Both the position numbers and the translations under genes were made by a program. The notes beneath the pieces were generated by a model that was given only the letters and a program-made list of their open reading frames with translations, was not told the origin of the DNA and did no database searches. Shown here piece after piece: positions 38,589 to 44,982 of a stretch of 64,000 bases of DNA (within the stretch, counting starts at the first letter, position 1; every line of letters starts with the position of its first letter). The stretch is from an uncultured Clostridia bacterium (lineage in GTDB: Bacteria; Bacillota; Clostridia; TANB77; CAG-508), in contig CALXAT010000002.1 in the NCBI GenBank assembly GCA_944386365.1, positions 1 through 64,000 of the forward strand. Direction: 5' to 3'.

Positions 38589-39707
38589 TTATTTCATTTC
38601 TATTAATTCATATTCAGAACTTCCCAATCCGATTTTTTCTCCATGTTCAATTTGACTTTCCCAATTTGTATCTGGATGATTGATATGGAAATGGTCATGT
38701 CCTTCTACTTTTTTCTTAATATTTTCTCCTAATGCACTATTTTGAAAAACTTCTTGCTTATTCACTAAATCTGCACAAGCTTTATCCAATGCAACCATGT
38801 CAAAAGAAGCTAGCATTCCAATATTTGGAACAATTGGTGCGTCATTTTCTGCATGACAATCACAGTTTGGAGAAACATCACAAATTAAACTAATATGGAA
38901 TTGTGGTCTATCTTTTACAACTGCTAATGCATATTCTGCCATTTTTTTATTTAAAATATCTGCTGCTTCATCATTTGGTGATTTAATAGCATCAAAATTA
39001 CAAATGCCAATACATCTACCACATCCTACACATTTATTATGGTCGATGACTGCTTTTCCTTCCTCATTATATGAAATCGCTCCATGCGCACATATTTTAA
39101 TGCATTGTTTACACTTTTTACATTTTTCTAAAATAACATTTGGTTTTCCACTACTATGCATTTCCATTTTTCCAGCTCTTGAACCACAACCCATTCCAAT
39201 ATTTTTAATAGCTCCACCAAATCCTGTTCCTTCATGTCCTTTGAAATGGTTTAGAGATATGACAATATCGGCATCCATAATCGCTCTTCCAATTTTTGCA
39301 GTTTTAACATATTCTCCATCAATATCTACATAAGCTTCATCTGTCCCTTTTAAACCATCTGCAATAATCACATGACAACCTGTTGAAAATGGACTAAATC
39401 CATTCACATATGCTGCATCTAAATGGTCAATAGCATTTTTTCTGCCACCAACATATAATGTGTTACAATCTGTTAAAAATGGTTTCCCTCCTAATTCTTT
39501 TACAACATCTGCAACCACTTTTGCATAGTTTGGTCTTAAATATGCTAAATTTCCTGGTTCTCCAAAATGAATTTTGATGGCTACATATTTATTTTGAAAA
39601 TCAATGTTTTCAATTCCTGCTTTTTTCATTAATTTTTCTAGTTTTTGTAATAAGTTATATCCCGGTCTTGCTCTAAAGTCTGTAAAGTATACTTTTGATT
39701 TTTCCAT
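38589..39707 (-). CDS. DUF362 domain protein with two 4Fe-4S clusters
   Basis: A 372-residue protein. The DUF362 domain covers about residues 1-180 (VAIKIHFGEPGNLAYLRPNY, FLTDCNTLYVGGRKNAIDH, ISLNHFKGHEGTGFGGAIKNIGMG). A bacterial ferredoxin insert follows with two CX2CX2CX3C clusters (CKKCKQCIKICAHGAI and CVGCGRCIGICNFDAI) at about 191-245. A C-terminal DUF362 part completes it. It is cytosolic and presumably moves electrons, but the partner is unknown. Confidence 0.88.
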   Translation of the reverse strand: MEKSKVYFTDFRARPGYNLLQKLEKLMKKAGIENIDFQNKYVAIKIHFGEPGNLAYLRPNYAKVVADVVKELGGKPFLTDCNTLYVGGRKNAIDHLDAAYVNGFSPFSTGCHVIIADGLKGTDEAYVDIDGEYVKTAKIGRAIMDADIVISLNHFKGHEGTGFGGAIKNIGMGCGSRAGKMEMHSSGKPNVILEKCKKCKQCIKICAHGAISYNEEGKAVIDHNKCVGCGRCIGICNFDAIKSPNDEAADILNKKMAEYALAVVKDRPQFHISLICDVSPNCDCHAENDAPIVPNIGMLASFDMVALDKACADLVNKQEVFQNSALGENIKKKVEGHDHFHINHPDTNWESQIEHGEKIGLGSSEYELIEMK

Positions 39708-39768
39708 GTTTTTTCCCTCTTTCTTTTTATAATGATGTTTATATATATATAAGTATGATTATGTCTGT

Positions 39769-39804
39769 AAAAAAAAACAACCATACTTTGATTTTGCATG
39801 ATTG
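39769..39804 (-). terminator. Duplicate of the DGR terminator
   Basis: Hairpin CAATCATGC / GTATGGTTG (two wobble pairs) at 39778-39804, followed by nine U on the minus strand. It is part of a 48-bp sequence repeated at 41219-41266. No intact minus-strand gene lies upstream of it now, so it looks like a leftover. Confidence 0.7.
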
Positions 39805-39821
39805 TATTTTATAACTTTTTT
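39774..39821. repeat. 48-bp direct repeat, left copy
   Basis: It matches 41219-41266 at 45 of 48 positions. The two copies bracket the segment with the PemK-like toxin, the hairpin array, the TR-less scar and a Fic-like remnant. The three differences keep the hairpin foldable. Confidence 0.85.
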
Positions 39822-39924
39822 CTTCTTTAATCAATATAATTTCTTTATAATTTTTAAAAATATTGCAAACTTTTGTTTACTTTTAATTTAGGATGTGATA
39901 TACTTTAAAAACGAGGTGATGTCC

Positions 39925-40404
39925 ATGAATATTAAAATCAATCAACAGTTTGATGACACAAAAATTATATTGCAAAATGTCAGTGCATATTTAGCTCTTG
40001 AATATGCCATATGGACAAAAGATAAAGCAAAAATTAAATTTACTAAAAAAATACCACCTTTTGCTATTATAAATAATTTTATTTATTGGTGCAATCTAGG
40101 AATTAACATAGGTAGTGAACAAAATAAAATTAGACCAGTCGTAATCGCTAAAACCAAAAGAGAATCTTCTATTTGTACAGTATTACCTCTAACTTCTGAA
40201 AGGATAAATGACACTAGATGGTATCATATAGATTTAGAAAATCAATCCTCTACAGTCTTAATCGAACAATTAAGGAATGTTAGCAAACTAAGAATTCTCA
40301 CACCCTTTAGAATAAAAGGAAAATTAGTTAAAATTACTTTAAATGATTGGAATAAAATCAATTCTGCCATGCAAAAATATTATTGTATGACTAAATGGCA
40401 ATAA
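39925..40404 (+). CDS. PemK/MazF-like toxin domain protein
   Basis: A 159-residue protein whose C-terminal about 110 residues match the PemK/MazF fold. GINIGSEQNKIRPVVIAKTK is followed by CTVLPLTSERINDTRWYH and SSTVLIEQLRNVSKLRI. Most family members are mRNA endoribonucleases. An N-terminal extension of about 50 residues (LQNVSAYLALEYAIWTKDKAK) is unusual for short MazF proteins. ATG 39925 follows GAGGTG by six bases. No antitoxin gene is visible on either side. Instead a promoter-driven hairpin array starts 15 bp after the stop. Confidence 0.75.
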   Translation: MNIKINQQFDDTKIILQNVSAYLALEYAIWTKDKAKIKFTKKIPPFAIINNFIYWCNLGINIGSEQNKIRPVVIAKTKRESSICTVLPLTSERINDTRWYHIDLENQSSTVLIEQLRNVSKLRILTPFRIKGKLVKITLNDWNKINSAMQKYYCMTKWQ

Positions 40405-40418
40405 TTCTGAAAAATTGT

Positions 40419-40446
40419 TTGACTTTTATAATAAATATGGTATAAT
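40419..40446 (+). promoter_or_regulatory. Strong promoter of a small untranslated RNA
   Basis: TTGACT at 40419-40424 and perfect TATAAT at 40441-40446 are 16 bases apart, downstream of the PemK-like gene. The start would be near 40453, with an intrinsic terminator at 40501-40527. Confidence 0.65.
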
Positions 40447-40452
40447 GAATTT

Positions 40453-40527
40453 AGAAATACATTGTGATCCGTTGCGAAAGCAACGCAATCATTTTAATCC
40501 GATAGTCTTAACGACTATCGTTTTTTT
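40453..40527 (+). ncRNA. Candidate small RNA (about 75 nt) with two hairpins
   Basis: After the promoter, the transcript would contain TGTGATCC, a GTTGC-GAAA-GCAAC hairpin with a GNRA loop, then ATCC and the terminator hairpin GATAGTC-TTAAC-GACTATC with seven T. There is no open frame with a ribosome site. The unit ATCC plus hairpin recurs twice downstream. It resembles no RNA family I recognise. Type III toxin-antitoxin RNAs are repeat RNAs next to MazF-like-fold toxins, but they normally precede the toxin. Confidence 0.5.
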
Positions 40528-40634
40528 GTTATAAAATATAACTAATTGTATATAATATTATTACATTGTGATCCAGTATCTTGGATACTGCATAGTAATG
40601 TGATCCAGCCAAAAGCATCAAACTTTTGGCTGAA
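40460..40634 (+). repeat. Array of four ATCC-preceded hairpins
   Basis: Hairpins begin at about 40471, 40501, 40574 and 40608. Each follows ATCC, and three follow TGTGATCC. Stems are GTTGC, GATAGTC, CAGTATC and CAGCCAAAAG with their complements. The stems differ completely while the leader is kept, so structure rather than sequence appears conserved. A second promoter-like pair (TTGTTA 40527-40532, TATAAT 40551-40556, spacing 18) lies before the third hairpin. Confidence 0.7.
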
Positions 40635-40642
40635 AATTTAAT

Positions 40643-40732
40643 AATATATCTTGTATAGCATATATGCACTATATCCCTATGCTTTTCGCTCTAAGCTTTG
40701 GCTCGAACGAAAAGGGCTTATAATTTACTCTC
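40643..40732. repeat. TR-flank scar: both sides of the DGR template joined without the template
   Basis: 40643-40674 matches 42776-42807 (28 of 32), and 40671-40732 matches 43003-43064 (57 of 62). In the intact locus these segments are separated by 195 bp that contain the template repeat. Here they are fused at a shared ATAT. The second segment includes a hairpin (GCTCT..AGGGC) that keeps pairing through a wobble change. This is either a deletion of the TR or the state before its insertion. Confidence 0.8.
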
Positions 40733-40783
40733 CACTTGTATTTTGAGCACCCGCTTTTTATTTTTAACTCTGTCATTACTCTG

Positions 40784-41029
40784 TCATTGCTCTGCCAATT
40801 TATATTTTTTGTTTGGTGTGTTTTCAGTAATTCCAACACTTTCAATAGTTTTATTATCAACGAACTTTTTTAATATTCTTCTAACAGTTCTATCCGATAT
40901 TTTAGTTTGTTCAATAATATCTTCTTTTTAAGCTTACAAAATAATTTGCTTCACCTATTTTTTCATTATATCTGATACATAATTTAACATTTTATCAGTA
41001 ATTGTATATGGTTGGTAATTTATTTCCAT
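40784..41029 (-). pseudogene. Remnant of a Fic-like N terminus joined to a winged-helix C terminus
   Basis: From ATG 41029 (GGAGG site at 41036-41040) the frame begins with YQPYTITDKMLNYVSDI, reminiscent of the start of Fic-family proteins. After a frameshift it continues NEKIGEANYFVSL. A second shift gives EDIIEQTKISDRTVRRILKKF and a stop at 40784. The last part is a winged-helix seen at the C terminus of many Fic proteins. The Fic core itself (HPFxxGNGR) is absent. It reads as an internally deleted, frameshifted relic. Confidence 0.5.
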
Positions 41030-41043
41030 TTAGAACCTCCATT

Positions 41044-41141
41044 CATATGTGCATTTTATCTCACATATGTCTATTTTTATTAAATTCATTGTGCAAATCT
41101 ATGTGATTTTATTGTGCAAGTTTTTATAATTTCGTTGTGCA
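41044..41141. repeat. Inverted repeat and three 23-bp-spaced TTGTGCA direct repeats
   Basis: CATATGTG at 41044-41051 and CACATATG at 41062-41069 form a perfect 8-bp inverted repeat. TTGTGCA occurs at 41089, 41112 and 41135, exactly 23 bp apart. They lie upstream of the Fic-like relic, where operators are expected. The regular spacing (about two helical turns) suggests cooperative protein binding. Confidence 0.55.
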
Positions 41142-41157
41142 TATTTTTATTTAGAAT

Positions 41158-41183
41158 AAACAATTTGGCACGTCCCTAACGTT
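41158..41183. repeat. Half copy of the 37686-37743 palindrome
   Basis: AAACAATTTGGCACGTCCCT followed by AACGTT matches the right arm of the palindromic element with one change (GGC for GAC). The left arm is missing. It lies at the edge of the DGR island and may mark a rearrangement breakpoint. Confidence 0.7.
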
Positions 41184-41217
41184 CATAAATATGGTCACGT
41201 ATAGAACATATACATTT

Positions 41218-41249
41218 AAAAACAACCATACTTTGATTTCGTATGATTG
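41218..41249 (-). terminator. Terminator of the DGR operon
   Basis: Hairpin CAATCATAC / GTATGGTTG (nine pairs, one wobble) at 41223-41249, followed by five U on the minus strand, 38 bp after the RT stop. The same sequence is repeated at 39774-39821. Confidence 0.75.
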
Positions 41250-41266
41250 CATTTTATAACTTTTTT
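41219..41266. repeat. 48-bp direct repeat, right copy
   Basis: Partner of 39774-39821, with three mismatches. It contains the terminator of the reverse transcriptase gene. Confidence 0.85.
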
Positions 41267-41286
41267 TAGTTTTAGCAATATATTTC

Positions 41287-42309
41287 CTACTTCTTTAATA
41301 CAAATTCATCTAGCAATTTATTTACCAAATGAAAACTATTAGCATGTTTTGCATGACCTTTCCATGAATTTATACAAGCTGTTATATATGGTAATTCTAT
41401 TTTTCCTTTTTTATATAACTTTTCAAAATTTTTTAGCTTTCTTTTCATTTTCTTTTTACTTTGCTCTCTTAATAGCCTATGTGTTTTCCATATTCTAAAA
41501 CCACAATAATTTATGCCCTGATTTTGTTTGAAATATGCTGTTTTTGAATTTAATTCTAATTTTAACTTTTCATTCAAAAAAAGTTTTATTTTTTCTAATG
41601 TTTCTTTTGCTTTTTCTTTGCTTTCTAATATTAAAACAAAATCATCCATATATCTTGTATAGTAGCAAACTTTTAGATTTTCTTTTATATACTTATCTAG
41701 TTTAGTCATATATATATTTGCATAATATTGTGATGTATAATTTCCAATTGGTATTCCTACTTTTTCTGTATCATAAAATATAATTTTTTTACTAAATTCT
41801 AAAAAATACTTATCTTTTATTTTACTCTTTAATAGATTAAACAATATTTCTCTATCTATATTAAAAAAGAATTTTTTTATATCACATTTTAATACCCATA
41901 CTTCTTTATATTTTCTATCTGCTTTTTGTAAATATATTTGTGTTTGCTCTACCGCTTTATGAGTTCCTTTTCCTTCTATACAAGCATAACTGTCATTTAT
42001 AAAATTAGGCTTGAAATATGGTTTTAAAAAATTTTCTACATACCATGTTTGTACAACTCTATCTCTATAATTTAATGTCTTTATTTTTCTTTCTTTTGGT
42101 TCATATATTGTAAATTCAAAATATTCTGAAAATGTATATGTATCATTTAATAATTCTTTTCCTATTTGGATTAAATTACTTTCTAATTTCATTTCAAATT
42201 CTATTACTTGTTTTTTGAATCTCTTGTTCTTCTTACATTTATTGTATGCTTCTAATAGCTTTGTAAAACCGATGTTTTCCTTAAATATATGATTTATTCT
42301 CTTAGGCAT
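41287..42309 (-). CDS. Diversity-generating retroelement reverse transcriptase
   Basis: A 340-residue reverse transcriptase. It copies the TR RNA with errors at adenines to make cDNA that replaces the VR. Motif 3 is VLKCDIKKFFFNID (catalytic Asp143). Motif 4 is GIPIGNYTSQ (185-194), the (I/V/L)GxxxSQ signature of DGR enzymes. Motif 5 is YTRYMDDFVL (YMDD 220-223). The C terminus has GINYCGFRIW and WKGHAKHANSFHL. There is no maturase or endonuclease domain, which argues against a group II intron. ATG 42309 follows AGGAGG by 12 bases. It overlaps avd by 16 bp, so the two are translationally coupled. A longer frame from 42363 lies inside avd. Confidence 0.93.
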   Translation of the reverse strand: MPKRINHIFKENIGFTKLLEAYNKCKKNKRFKKQVIEFEMKLESNLIQIGKELLNDTYTFSEYFEFTIYEPKERKIKTLNYRDRVVQTWYVENFLKPYFKPNFINDSYACIEGKGTHKAVEQTQIYLQKADRKYKEVWVLKCDIKKFFFNIDREILFNLLKSKIKDKYFLEFSKKIIFYDTEKVGIPIGNYTSQYYANIYMTKLDKYIKENLKVCYYTRYMDDFVLILESKEKAKETLEKIKLFLNEKLKLELNSKTAYFKQNQGINYCGFRIWKTHRLLREQSKKKMKRKLKNFEKLYKKGKIELPYITACINSWKGHAKHANSFHLVNKLLDEFVLKK

Positions 42310-42662
42310 GATTTTATCCAGCCTCCTAGTATTTTTCCTATTTCTTCCAGTTTTTTTGACCATTCGTAGTAATTACTTGTATTTATATATTTATTTTTAT
42401 ATGAAAATCTGACGAAAAAACTTTGCATAGCAATTTCAGCATCTAATCTATTTAATACGTCTAATCGATTATATTTATTTGCTATTTTATTGGCATAAAG
42501 TATATATTTTAACGATTGATACATATTTCTTCTTATTTCGCTTACCAATGCATATTTTTCATATTTCGGGTATTTGATTAGTAACTTATATCCATATTCT
42601 ATTAAATCTACATACTTTTGATATATCAACAATTTACTTTCTGTTGGTCTTGGTTTATACAT
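42294..42662 (-). CDS. avd: Accessory variability determinant (Avd), four-helix bundle
   Basis: A 122-residue, basic, all-helical protein. It has the size and pattern of Avd/four-helix-bundle proteins (LLIYQKYVDLIEYGYKLLIKY, YALVSEIRRNMYQSLKYIL, LNRLDAEIAMQSFFVRFSY, SKKLEEIGKILGGWIKS). In Bordetella phage, Avd forms a pentameric barrel that binds the RT and the TR RNA and is essential for mutagenic retrohoming. It lies between the TR and RT genes and overlaps the RT start. The ribosome site is AAGGAAAAG before ATG 42662. Confidence 0.85.
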   Translation of the reverse strand: MYKPRPTESKLLIYQKYVDLIEYGYKLLIKYPKYEKYALVSEIRRNMYQSLKYILYANKIANKYNRLDVLNRLDAEIAMQSFFVRFSYKNKYINTSNYYEWSKKLEEIGKILGGWIKSCLRE

Positions 42663-42690
42663 TCTTTTCCTTTCCAGAATAGAAAAAAGA

Positions 42691-42739
42691 AAAAGTATAT
42701 TCGTTCTTAATCATTGCTGAAATACTAGAATATACTTTT
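42691..42739 (-). promoter_or_regulatory. Large stem-loop between TR and avd
   Basis: Perfect 12-bp arms AAAAGTATATTC (42691-42702) and GAATATACTTTT (42728-42739) enclose a 25-base loop. On the minus strand the second arm runs into a U-rich tract. It sits in the spacer that, in the Bordetella DGR, is part of the RNA recognised by RT and Avd. It may end the TR transcript, serve as an RT-Avd binding structure, or both. Confidence 0.6.
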
Positions 42740-42847
42740 AAATTTATATTTTTACCAATATTTACTTTTGGAAGGAATATACCTTGTATGGCATGTATGC
42801 TCTATATTTGTCCTTGAACAAATATATCTGATAATGTTATGCCATAT

Positions 42848-42995
42848 TGCGAGACATACACGGAAACTGTTGTTGCTGTTACTGTTCCCATTGTTGTTGT
42901 TGAAGTTGAATACTCCAGCGTTAGACCCATTGTTATAGTTGCCTCCACGTTTGAAGAAAGGGTTGTTCGAATTCACAAAGTTGGCGTTATCGTTT
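42848..42995 (-). repeat. DGR template repeat (TR)
   Basis: About 148 bp, read on the minus strand as an adenine-rich sequence full of AAC and AAT triplets. It aligns with the VR without gaps at a constant offset of 285 bp. The 22-bp block at 42848-42869 is identical to 43133-43154 and is the initiation-of-homology-like end. Twenty-five differences are at TR adenines and about five at other bases. The frame across it (about 74 codons) is incidental and not a gene. Confidence 0.93.
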
Positions 42996-43002
42996 GGCAG
43001 GT

Positions 43003-43064
43003 ATATCCCTATGCTTTTTGCTCTAAGCTTTCGCTCGAACGAAAAGAGCTTATGATTTAATCTC
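43003..43064. repeat. Conserved hairpin segment between VR and TR
   Basis: It contains GCTCTAAGCTTTCG..CGAAAAGAGC (43020-43049), a stem with a CTCGAA loop, and has a 57/62 match at 40671-40732. It lies about 85 bp past the end of the VR. Hairpins shortly downstream of the VR promote target recognition in the Bordetella DGR, but usually only a few bases away. Confidence 0.6.
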
Positions 43065-43123
43065 TTCCTGTTTTACTTGTAGTTGTTGTTGTATTTGATA
43101 TTGCTCAGATGACAGATTTCACA

Positions 43124-44776
43124 TTACTGTACTGCGAGACATACACGGAAACTGAAGGCTCTGTTAGCGCTCGCATAGTAGTTGTAGAAGTTGAATACTC
43201 CAGCGCTAGAAGCACTGCCATAGACGCCTCCACGTAAGAAGAAAGGGCTGCTCGAATACACAAAGTCGGCGCCATCGCTATTCCAGCCACTCGTTTCATA
43301 TGTGGCATCTCCATATTTATATGCGCTACTTGCTATCGTTCCACTATATGCTGTTGAATATGCATCACTGGTTCCATTTGCAAATGAATTCCCATTTGGT
43401 AATGAACCTCCACTATAATATCCTGCTACATATTCATATGCATTTCCTGATAAATCATAGATTCCATATACATTTCCTGTACTACTTTGATTTGTATTAT
43501 TTACATATGCTGTTTCAGAACCTCCTCCTGTATAATAGGTTGTTCCATTATTATTTATTGCTATTTCTGTTCCATTTCTTCCATATTTACTTTCTGTTAA
43601 ATATGCTACTGCTCCCCATTCACTATTTTTCATTAAATGGCTTTCTAATGTTTCATTATATCCTTTTGCATATGTGAACATATCTCCTGTTGTTATACTT
43701 CTCCAACTTGATGCTCCTGCTTCAAATTTTGGTTTTGTTGTACTACTTACTTGGCTTGCTTCATATTTTGCTACCCAGATTCCTTCTAGTTTACTACTCC
43801 ATCCTCCATAGTCCACATTATTTTCAAATGCTGGGTGTGTTTTGAAATATTTATCATTTACAGATATTGCTGTTTGTACTGCTACTCCACTCTTTGTTCT
43901 TCCTTCTGTATCTACAATTCCTCTTGCATCACTATATCCGACTATATTTCCATCTTCTAAAGCCTTCTCTTCTGTTAAATCTCCTGCCCTATAGGCATTT
44001 TCACTATCTAATGAATTAAAATATATAATCCTATAGGCATATCTTGGTATCCATACAAAATAGCTATCTACATTATCTACTGTTACTTTTGCATTTGCCC
44101 AATGACTTGCATTATTATCATTTGCTCCACTTCCTGCTACATAACTATACCAATCTGTTCCACTACTATTACTTACATTTGTCGTTTCTCCTGTTGTTTC
44201 ATTATATGTGATTGCTGTCATTCCTTCTTTTAATACAGGGTGATTTGGTGTAGTTGTTGTATTATAACTTGTTCCACTTAAGAATTCTACTTCTATCACA
44301 CCATAACTCATGTTAAAGTTTGTTCCTGTCCCTTCTGTTGGCTCTGCTGGTTCTCTTACTATATAATCCTCTACATTTCCATTTTTATCTATGAAATATT
44401 TTCTTCCATTTGAATCATTTTCTGTTATGGTTACAATATATCCTTCTGTTCCATCCTCATTTGTTGCTGGTTCTACTGCATATTTTCCGTTTTCAAAATA
44501 TTTTCCTAATTCTTCTTCTAAACTTGTTTGGCTAATTTCTCCTCCATTTTCTTTTGCCAATGCTCCTACTGCAGATAATTCTATCTTTTCTTTTTCATCT
44601 GCCAATTCCGTTTGCTCTCTTGCGTCTGTTGCTCTGGTTAAGATTCCGTTTTCTCCTGTTAACGTTGCTATTGTTACCCCTGCTAAAATTAATAGCACGA
44701 TAATGGTTATTACTAAAGCAATCAATGTAATACCTTTGCTATCTCTTTTCATATTAGAGATTTTTTCTTTCTTCAT
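43124..44776 (-). CDS. DGR target protein: prepilin-like N terminus and FGE/C-type-lectin-like variable domain
   Basis: A 550-residue protein. Residues about 13-36 (KGITLIALVITIIVLLILAG) form a prepilin-type hydrophobic helix after a basic leader, common in Clostridia surface proteins. A linker of about 120 residues follows. From about 240 on, motifs such as YFVWIPRYAYRI, WVAKYEASQV, GIYDLSGNAYEYVAGYYSGG and the C-terminal FFLRGGVYGS..FSFRVCLAV match the formylglycine-generating-enzyme type C-type-lectin fold. That scaffold is frequently used by DGR targets. The VR covers residues about 500-548, ending two codons before the stop. Catalytic FGE cysteines are not evident, so it is a binding domain. 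A consensus promoter and the XRE gene are upstream. Confidence 0.92.
   Translation of the reverse strand: MKKEKISNMKRDSKGITLIALVITIIVLLILAGVTIATLTGENGILTRATDAREQTELADEKEKIELSAVGALAKENGGEISQTSLEEELGKYFENGKYAVEPATNEDGTEGYIVTITENDSNGRKYFIDKNGNVEDYIVREPAEPTEGTGTNFNMSYGVIEVEFLSGTSYNTTTTPNHPVLKEGMTAITYNETTGETTNVSNSSGTDWYSYVAGSGANDNNASHWANAKVTVDNVDSYFVWIPRYAYRIIYFNSLDSENAYRAGDLTEEKALEDGNIVGYSDARGIVDTEGRTKSGVAVQTAISVNDKYFKTHPAFENNVDYGGWSSKLEGIWVAKYEASQVSSTTKPKFEAGASSWRSITTGDMFTYAKGYNETLESHLMKNSEWGAVAYLTESKYGRNGTEIAINNNGTTYYTGGGSETAYVNNTNQSSTGNVYGIYDLSGNAYEYVAGYYSGGSLPNGNSFANGTSDAYSTAYSGTIASSAYKYGDATYETSGWNSDGADFVYSSSPFFLRGGVYGSASSAGVFNFYNYYASANRAFSFRVCLAVQ
43133..43280 (-). repeat. DGR variable repeat (VR)
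   Basis: The last about 148 bp of the target gene. Compared with the TR, Asn codons have become Tyr, Ser, Gly, Asp, Val, Ala or Phe (for example AAC to TTC, GTC or GGC), and AAA has become TTA (Lys to Leu). Structural residues between them (PFF, RGG, AGVFNF, SFRVCLA) are unchanged. Its 3' end is the 22-bp block identical to the TR at 43133-43154. Confidence 0.93.
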
Positions 44777-44896
44777 TTGCCTTTCTTCCTTTCTTTTTTA
44801 TTTTTCTTTTGCAATTAATTATATACTTTTTTACTTTTAGCATATGTTTATATTTTACTATAAGCTATGATACTTTTCAAGCATTTTTCGTATTTT

Positions 44897-44936
44897 ATTT
44901 TATCATTTATTTTTTATTTGTCAACTCTTTTGAGTT
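44897..44936 (-). promoter_or_regulatory. Target-gene promoter with overlapping inverted repeat
   Basis: On the minus strand a perfect TTGACA (44919-44924) and TAAAAT (44897-44902) are 16 bases apart. The inverted repeat AACTC-N4-GAGTT (44923-44936) touches the -35 box and lies between the divergent target and XRE genes, as an operator would. A second promoter-like pair (TTGAAA, TAAAAT, spacing 17) is nearer the gene. Confidence 0.6.
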
Positions 44937-44982
44937 AATCTTTTCTTTCTTTATTTGCTATACTTTTTTTGGTGATTATTTT

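Noticed and set aside
40460..40634. CRISPR-like array at the ATCC hairpins
   Set aside because: Only the short leader is conserved. Stems differ and spacing is irregular.
41287..42309. Group II intron or retron reverse transcriptase
   Set aside because: There is no maturase or HNH domain and no intron or msr-msd structure. The IGNYTSQ motif, avd and a TR/VR pair point to a DGR.
42752..42976. Open frame across the template repeat on the minus strand
   Set aside because: Its similarity to the target protein's end comes from the TR/VR relation. It has no ribosome site of its own and ends in unrelated spacer sequence.
43073..43102. Possible second TR/VR fragment (TTGTAGTTGTTGTTG stretch) after the target stop
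   Set aside because: The similarity is limited to GTT-type low-complexity repeats and does not align with the TR.
44809..44982. Membrane-type N-terminal extension of the XRE regulator
   Set aside because: It is an open frame through T-rich promoter sequence. A better start with a ribosome site lies at 44983.
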